From Ailurus styani (Eukaryota; Chordata; Mammalia; Carnivora; Ailuridae): a DNA stretch of 64,000 nt. A program made the position numbers and the translations under genes. Positions 58,492-64,000 of the stretch are shown here, one piece after another. Position 1 is the first letter of the stretch; the number at the start of each line of letters is the position of its first letter. The stretch lies in NCBI GenBank assembly GCA_002007465.1, contig LNAC01000163.1, forward strand, positions 2,754,711-2,818,710. The letters are read 5' to 3'. Below the pieces are notes generated by a model. That model worked only from the letters and a program-made list of their open reading frames with translations. It was not told where the DNA came from and made no database searches.

Positions 58492-60319
58492 GGAAAGAAA
58501 GAAAGTCATCCTGATCTTCTCAAGAAAGTTTAACTCCCATTTTCTTTTCTAAAAAGTATATTAAACTTTTTCCTATGAGGCCTGAAAATTCTTGGGCATT
58601 AAAACATTAGATCTTTCCTAGCCATTCATTCATTCAGTTTGTATTTTCCTCAGACAATAAACTTACTTAATGTTAGCTTTCTTCTTCCAACCCATAGAAG
58701 CTTAAGTGCCAACACTAGTAACATACAACTTGTTGGGATTTCTGACACTGAATTTCTATCACTGTTTCTATTTGGGACGTCCCTAACACTTTCCATTCTT
58801 GCCTGAAAGTCTGTGCTAGCAGATAAATCACAGGTGTGATCACCAACCTCCACATCTTGGTGAGCTGATGGGTAGAGGGAAAATAGTCAGTATGCCTCCT
58901 TTCTCTCAGGCCCCAAATAATTTTCCTCTACCTACTAACCTCCCCTTTTTGCTTCTGATTTGCTTATGTTTACTTTCATCTGCCTGGGCCTCCCACACTT
59001 GACAATCTTCCAACACTCTTCTTGACATTTATACTTTGGCCCCTCATATATGTTCTCAGCATCCCTTTAACAAGGAGTTAAACCATATATGAAAGATACT
59101 GACATAAAGATTCTTCCCTTTGTAAAGGGAAAGTATTCTCAAAAGATTCTAAGGATATGTCTGGATTACATTTTTAAAAATAGTGAATTAGGTCCCCTTG
59201 TCTTCCTTAAAAAAAATGAATCTTAATATGCAGTTATAAGAGCATCTAAGATTCTGGGGAAAAAATGTGATTTTTTAAGTTAACGTTGGTTAAGCAGAAT
59301 GCAATTTGAGCATTTGAGTCAAAACTAATGAACCGTTTTTCCCTTGAATGCTTGTTATGGACACTTGTATATCCAGCATCCTCTGTAGCAAGCAACAGTA
59401 ATACTTTCACCAAATCCATTCCCAAATCTATTTACATCAATAATAATGCTCTCCCTTGGAGAATCTTGCTAGTAGTTGTATAGTTTTATTAATGTGCTAA
59501 AAGCTACGGGTTTAAGAAGCTATTGCCAAAACTGTGGTTATTTTCCTTTATTCCTAACTCTCAATTACAACCATCTTTCAAGGCTAGCTCTACTCTTAGA
59601 TCTTGGCCAATCCAGGTTAACATTGAGCTATCCTGGTTCTGAAGTCCAAAAGTATGTTGTCTAATTCTTAATTATAGGCAATTAATAATACACACAGAAA
59701 AGCTCAGAAACATACAAACACTACTATATACAGAGTCCAGGATTAGACTGGCCTAGAGTAGGCAATAAACAGAGTAGGTAAGTAGGATGTTGACATCACG
59801 GGATTTTGGCAATAGGAGAGGGGACTGCAGGGATTATAGTACTAAAATGTCTAAAGGTAATAGTGGTAGAACTCTAAGCAAGGAGCCAAAGAGAGAATCC
59901 TATAAGAGAGGGACAAAGGCAGAATGCATTTGGGGTCAGAGGAAGGAAAAGGGGTGGGAAGCAACAAACATTATCTCATTTAGTCCTCTCATCAATTTTA
60001 CAAAGCTCATTGTCGTCAAACAACATCCTTAAGGTCAAGCGGGTAATAAATCCAATTGATCTGGTCTAATCCACTACAACCCAGTTTTTACGCATAGGGA
60101 ATTAAGGTAGAAGGCAGAGACAAAACTGGACCAGCAGCAGGGTGACATGCCACTGAGTGACAGGCCCAGAGTTCTTTAAATGTCCCTTGACAAGAAATAG
60201 GGCTAGTTCCATAAGTACAGGAAGAGAACAGGGCACTTGAGCAATAAAGGTTGAAGAAAACTGAAGCAGGGTGCTTAATCTATTATTGGACCACACCTGG
60301 ATCTCTCAATGTCTTTGTA

Positions 60320-60431
60320 GGTTCATTTTTCATTATGGTAAAAAATACATAATATAAAACTTACAAATTTTAACCATTTTTAGTGTGCAATTTAGTGGCA
60401 TTAAGTACATTCACAATGTTATGCAAGTATC
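60320..60431 (-). repeat. Old LINE-1 3' fragment next to a SINE
   Basis: 'ataatataaaacttacaaat', 'tttaaccatttttagtgtgc' and 'aagtacattcacaatgttat' are L1M-type 3' sequence. Confidence 0.55.
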
Positions 60432-60447
60432 AAGACTATCCCTATAG

Positions 60448-60640
60448 GGCGCCTGGGTGGCTCAGTGGGTTAAAGCCTCTGCCTTCAGCTCAGGTCATGA
60501 TCTCAGGATCCTGGCATCAAGGCCCACATCAGGCTCCCTGCTCAGCGGGGAGCCTGCTCCCTCCTCTCTCTCTGCCTGCCTCTGTGCCTACTTGTGATCT
60601 CTCTCTCTGTCAAATAAATAAATAAAATCTTAAAAAAAAA
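60448..60640 (+). repeat. Young CAN-type SINE with perfect 16-bp duplication
   Basis: Head GGGCGCCTGGGTGGCTCAGT, tail AAATAAATAAATAAAATCTT-A10. Duplication aagactatccctatag at 60432-60447 and 60641-60656. Confidence 0.95.
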
Positions 60641-61154
60641 AAGACTATCCCTATAGTTTTTTTTTTAACTGTTCTCTACTCTCCACTGAGCTTATTTAGC
60701 ACAGTCCTATGCACATAGAAAGTGCTCCAAAAATACATGGTTAATTTGTCTAGATATTACCATGTCCATGTGACAAGGATGTGGTCACTCTGCTTATGTT
60801 CCCAAGTCACTGGTGCCTAAATGGAGCTTCTGTGAGTCCTGATCATATGATCATGAGAACTCAATCACCCTGGGAATAGTAATCAGTGGTTCTCCTTTGA
60901 GCTTTTGCCTAATACATTCTGTTCCATGTCCTCACACAGATTATTATAAATAGGACATTTGTATAGAACTATGGCTGTAGCCAAAGTCTTCCTACACAAA
61001 TCTTCCTTAGATTAGGGGTTAGGAGCTGCTTACGTAAGCTAATTGGATATATAATTATTAAATGGCCACAAGCCCTCGATTTTCCTTTCATGTGCCTATC
61101 CCTCTGGAAGGGAAATGTATTTGTCTAGAATGAGAAGAACTTTGTACATGTTTA

Positions 61155-61290
61155 GTTTGTTTCTTAAATCAACTTTATTGAGGTATAATTTACATACATT
61201 ATAACTCACACATTTTAATATGCAGATATCAATGACTTTCAACAAATGCACATATTTGTATACACATGTACAGATTTTACAAACTACACC
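61155..61290 (-). repeat. Old LINE-1 3' fragment
   Basis: 'caactttattgaggtataat' and 'tcaacaaatgcacatatttg' are L1M-type 3' UTR in antisense. Confidence 0.55.
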
Positions 61291-61464
61291 ATATCAGAGA
61301 GAGTAACTGAATAAATCTTAATTCTTAAACAACAAATATTTGGTGATTCTTGTATCATTCCCTTTTTTATGCAAGTATATGGATAGATTATACGGATACC
61401 TAATCTAGAAACTTCAAGCATTTTGCTTCTTCTGATTTAGCAGCATCGAAAAAGGAAAACGCTT

Positions 61465-61667
61465 GGGCGCCTGGGTGGCTCAGTGGGTTAAAGCCGCTGC
61501 CTTCGGCTCAGGTCATGATCCCAGGGTCCTGGGATCAAGGCCCGCATCCGGCTCTCTGCTCAGCAGGGAGCCTGCTTCCTCCTCTCTTCTCTCTCTCTGC
61601 CTGCCTCTCTGCCTACTTGTAATCTCTCTCTCTGTGCCAAATGAATAAATAAAATCTTTAAAAAAAA
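61465..61667 (+). repeat. Young CAN-type SINE with perfect 16-bp duplication
   Basis: Head GGGCGCCTGGGTGGCTCAGT, tail AAATGAATAAATAAAATCTTT-poly(A). Duplication aaaaaggaaaacgctt at 61449-61464 and 61668-61683. Confidence 0.95.
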
Positions 61668-61673
61668 AAAAAG

Positions 61674-61838
61674 GAAAACGCTTTAAACAATTCACTGATG
61701 TTCAATTTTAGGCGTTAGATTTCAAGAAAAAATACAAAAACTAGAAAACAATCAGNGAAAACGCTTTAAACAATTCACTGATGTTCAATTTTAGGCGTTA
61801 GATTTCAAGAAAAAATACAAAAACTAGAAAACAATCAG
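61674..61838. repeat. 82-bp tandem duplication joined by a single N (assembly joint)
   Basis: Copy 1 is 61674-61755, N is at 61756, copy 2 is 61757-61838; identical by eye. Copy 1 begins inside the right-hand target-site duplication of the SINE at 61465. Confidence 0.88.
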
Positions 61839-62469
61839 ATGAAGAGACTAGCACTGAAAAGCCTAGAAATCATATTCTAAAAGGAACACATTGAAGAATT
61901 GAGAGCTCTTAAAAGAAAAAAATACGATGAGGTTGGATAGGGTGAGGAAGGATATTAGTCTCAAAAAGTTGAAAAATTTTATATGGAAAAATGACAAAAT
62001 TTGTTCAGTATATGGCTCCAAAAGGGCAAAAATACGAGGGAAGTTACTATCGGGCAGAGTTTATATAAGGAAGAACTTCTAAGAGGCAGAGTCTCCAAGT
62101 GGAATGGCTGAAGTATAAAGTATCCCTGCACTGTAACTGTAATCAAGAACAAAGAACTAACCCTAGACAGAAGCATGAGCAGACACAGGTTTGTTCCTGT
62201 ATGTGCATACAGATACACACACATACGTCCAACCTTCCTGTACTTCCTGGGAAGGAAACCTAAGAATAATTTAGAAAAATAATGACAGAAAACCTATTCT
62301 GTCTTTCCCACCAAATTTACTTCATGTTCTGTCATCTATGTTAACAGTATCACTGGCTAGCCAATTAGGCAGAATAAAGCCTTAACCTTCAACTCTTCCA
62401 TCTTCCTCCAATTTCTACTAAGTCTACCCCAGAAATACCTCTCAGCTGTCCTTTACCTTTATACTTGTA

Positions 62470-63160
62470 CTGCCACTGTTCTTGGTGAAACTCTCGCTAT
62501 TGATTCCTAACTAGTCATCCTGCCATTCTCTCCCCCTTCCCTGAGCCATTCTTCACACTGCTAAAGGTAATCTTTCTCAACCAGACTGGATCATATCACT
62601 CTAACTAGCTCAAAAATCTGTATCAGCTCCTTAATCCCTACAAATTAAATTCAAATTCTTTGGTATGGCCCTCAGTGCCATCTCAATCAGGCCCTCACAT
62701 TCTTTACTTTGCTTGCCCATAGTATATCATGCTTTGCCATTCTTGGAAAGCCACATACTTCTCTACTCCATGTCTTTGTTCAGCTGTTTTCAAATGCCCC
62801 CTTCCCCACTACTATCTGTGGATATTTTACTCAGTTTTCAAAGCTCAAGCAAATGCTACCTATCTCGTGAAGCTACCCTTAATGCTTCCACCTCACAATC
62901 CCTGCCTCCCTCCCTTGGAATTAAATGGTTCTGTTAGAGCTGATAATACTTTCCTTCGTAACTCATTTTTGCATTTAATAATCATGCTTGTAATTTCAGT
63001 TTTTGGAGTCCAAACTTATTTACACCCACTATAAATCCTTAAAGGCAGAGAATAGGCCTCATTTATTTCTATAGCTAACCTTGTCAGACCGCTGGTGCCA
63101 AGGTTTAACACAGTACGTTTCATATAACAAATGCTTGATAAATGTTTATTAAATTGATCT
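62470..63160 (+). repeat. LINE-2 3' part, sense
   Basis: 'gaccagactggatcatatcac'-type sequence, 'aattcaaattctttggtatgg', 'tctttgttcagctgttttca' and the 3' end 'aaatgcttgataaatgttta' keep L2 order over about 700 bases. It is the longest L2 remnant here and lies just 3' of STX17 exon 63308-63358 (within the downstream intron). Confidence 0.75.
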
Positions 63161-63307
63161 GGAGGTTGAGGACTGTTAGACTTCTATTCATGGCTCAATA
63201 TTTAAAAATTGTAACTTCTATTAAAATTTAATCAAAAGTGTAGGAATTAAAAGTTTCTCATCCTATTAATCTAACATCTCTGAGTGAAAAACAATTACAA
63301 TACTTAC

Positions 63308-63358
63308 ATTCACTAGGAGAGAGAAATCAGTGACCAGTTGGCTAAGTTCAATTAAGTC
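63308..63358 (-). CDS. STX17: STX17 coding exon (about residues 178-194)
   Basis: A 51-base exon of 17 whole codons, DLIELSQLVTDFSLLVN, forming the N-terminal heptads of the SNARE helix. The acceptor (- strand) is a T/A-rich tract ending tttaag, AG at 63359-63360; the donor is GTAAGT, GT at 63306-63307. It is separated from the upstream exon by only 74 bases. Both borders of this small exon are phase 0, so skipping it would remove 17 residues of the SNARE helix without a frameshift. Confidence 0.94.
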
Positions 63359-63432
63359 CTTAAAAAGAGAGAGAAGAAAAGAAGTTACTTTTACGCCTCA
63401 CAGCTACAAAATGAAAATAATTTTTAACATAC

Positions 63433-63548
63433 CGCTTCTAAGGTTTCCCATGATTCTGCAGCATTTTCATCTCGAGGAATTTCAGGCAACGCATATACCT
63501 GAGTCATATTCTGAGGATCAGCTTCAGCCTCAGTGGTGTGAAATGTTC
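63433..63548 (-). CDS. STX17: STX17 coding exon (about residues 139-177)
   Basis: Two bases complete a Gly codon, then TFHTTEAEADPQNMTQVYAL, PEIPRDENAAESWETLEA. This is the linker between the N-terminal domain and the SNARE helix plus the helix start. WETL matches the LC3/GABARAP-interacting motif at human residues 172-175. The acceptor (read on the - strand) is catccag, with AG at 63549-63550; the donor is GTATGT with GT at 63431-63432. The length is 116 bases (2 + 38 codons). The linker segment DPQNMTQV differs from the human SSQSLTQI I recall, as expected for a poorly constrained linker. Confidence 0.95.
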
Positions 63549-63892
63549 CTGGATGAACACATACTCATGTTTAGGGTTTATGAGCTTTGTTAGAAAGCAG
63601 ACAGCATAAATCAATTTTGTAAAACAATTCCCATGTAAAATGCTAATTAACTGAATTCAGGCTAAAAGTAAATTGATTATTCTATAAAAATAGATATTAT
63701 CTATGGGCAGATTATTTCCAGATTAATAAATATTTTTTTTAATTCTACAAAGTCATCTCAAAAAAATGGCTACAAATGCCAGCTACCCAATCTGAATAAC
63801 TAGAGCTTAATGTGGAAGAAGCACTGAAGGAAAACTATTCTATTTGGCCAACATCCCACACAGAGACATCCACTTGAAATAGGTTTCACACT

Positions 63893-64000
63893 TTTTTTTT
63901 CCGCTTTATTTTTTCAGTGATCCAAGATTCATTGTTTATGCACCACACCCAGTGCTCCATGCAATATGTGCCCTCCTTAATACCCACCACCAGGCTCACC
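63893..64000 (-). mobile_element. Carnivore-type LINE-1 3' UTR, antisense, runs off the right edge
   Basis: 'gttgtttatgcaccacacc'-type text with 'cagtgctccatgcaatatgt' and 'gccctccttaatacccacca' is the terminal 3' UTR of the young carnivore LINE-1, after a T run (its poly(A) in antisense). Its length is unknown because the window ends. Confidence 0.85.

Larger units (their letters stand above)
55058..64000 (-). other. STX17: STX17 gene, 3' coding part (last four coding exons)
   Basis: STX17 is the Qa-SNARE of autophagosomes. With SNAP29 and VAMP8, and with HOPS and ATG14, it drives fusion with lysosomes; it also acts at ER-mitochondria contacts. Four exons on the - strand with AG/GT borders and matching phases encode 164 residues, matching human residues 139-302 as I recall them. 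The N-terminal helical domain lies beyond the right edge. The gene converges on ERP44, as in human. There is no premature stop or frameshift. Introns from the 5' side are 74, 7218 and 705 bases. The transcript probably continues leftward past the stop in a long 3' UTR that I cannot delimit. Confidence 0.95.

Noticed and set aside
1..64000. A previously undescribed biological system
   Set aside because: Both genes are well known and the remaining sequence is explained by repeats, introns and assembly defects; nothing supports a new system.

Overview
This is an ordinary stretch of mammalian nuclear DNA. It is AT-rich, contains spliced genes with long introns, and is full of interspersed repeats. 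Many tRNA-derived CAN-type SINEs are present (a head like GGGCGCCTGGGTGGCTCAG, a CT-rich body and an (AAATAA)n-AAAATCTT-poly(A) tail), together with LINE-1 copies carrying the carnivore-type 3' end. These point to a caniform carnivore; the subtype with 'GGGTTAAAGCCTCTGCC' suggests a mustelid, which is an inference from memory.

Two protein-coding genes face each other tail to tail. From the left edge to about 42.2 kb, on the + strand, lie the last eight coding exons of ERP44, the endoplasmic reticulum thioredoxin-family chaperone TXNDC4. The exons are 11783-11967, 13218-13333, 15745-15802, 17366-17482, 21951-22062, 23008-23149, 38900-39002 and 40862-40963. All have AG/GT borders and compatible phases. 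Joined, they encode 311 residues ending in the retention signal RDEL. Added to the 95 upstream residues of the human protein as I recall it, this gives 406, the human length. The signal peptide and CRFS active site lie outside the window. From the right edge leftward, on the - strand, lie the last four coding exons of STX17 (syntaxin 17): 63433-63548, 63308-63358, 56003-56089 and 55058-55297. They hold the LC3-interacting motif, the SNARE helix with its central glutamine, and the glycine-rich double membrane anchor. The 164 residues fit the human C-terminus (139-302) exactly in length. The two stop codons are about 14.1 kb apart. The same convergent pair is known from human 9q31.

Everything else is intron, 3' UTR or intergenic DNA. 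About twenty SINEs (several with perfect 13-18 bp target-site duplications, three composite or nested), LINE-1 pieces in both orientations, and older L2, CR1/L3-like, MIR, Tigger and hAT/MER5 relics can be recognised. There is no tRNA, rRNA, CRISPR or other RNA gene that I can support.

The assembly has visible defects: one 167-base N gap flanked by G runs, and seven single N characters, each joining two nearly identical copies of the adjacent sequence. These look like unmerged contig ends rather than biology. I found no evidence of a novel biological system. The most useful points are the complete exon maps, the 74-nt STX17 intron, the nested SINEs and the false duplications.
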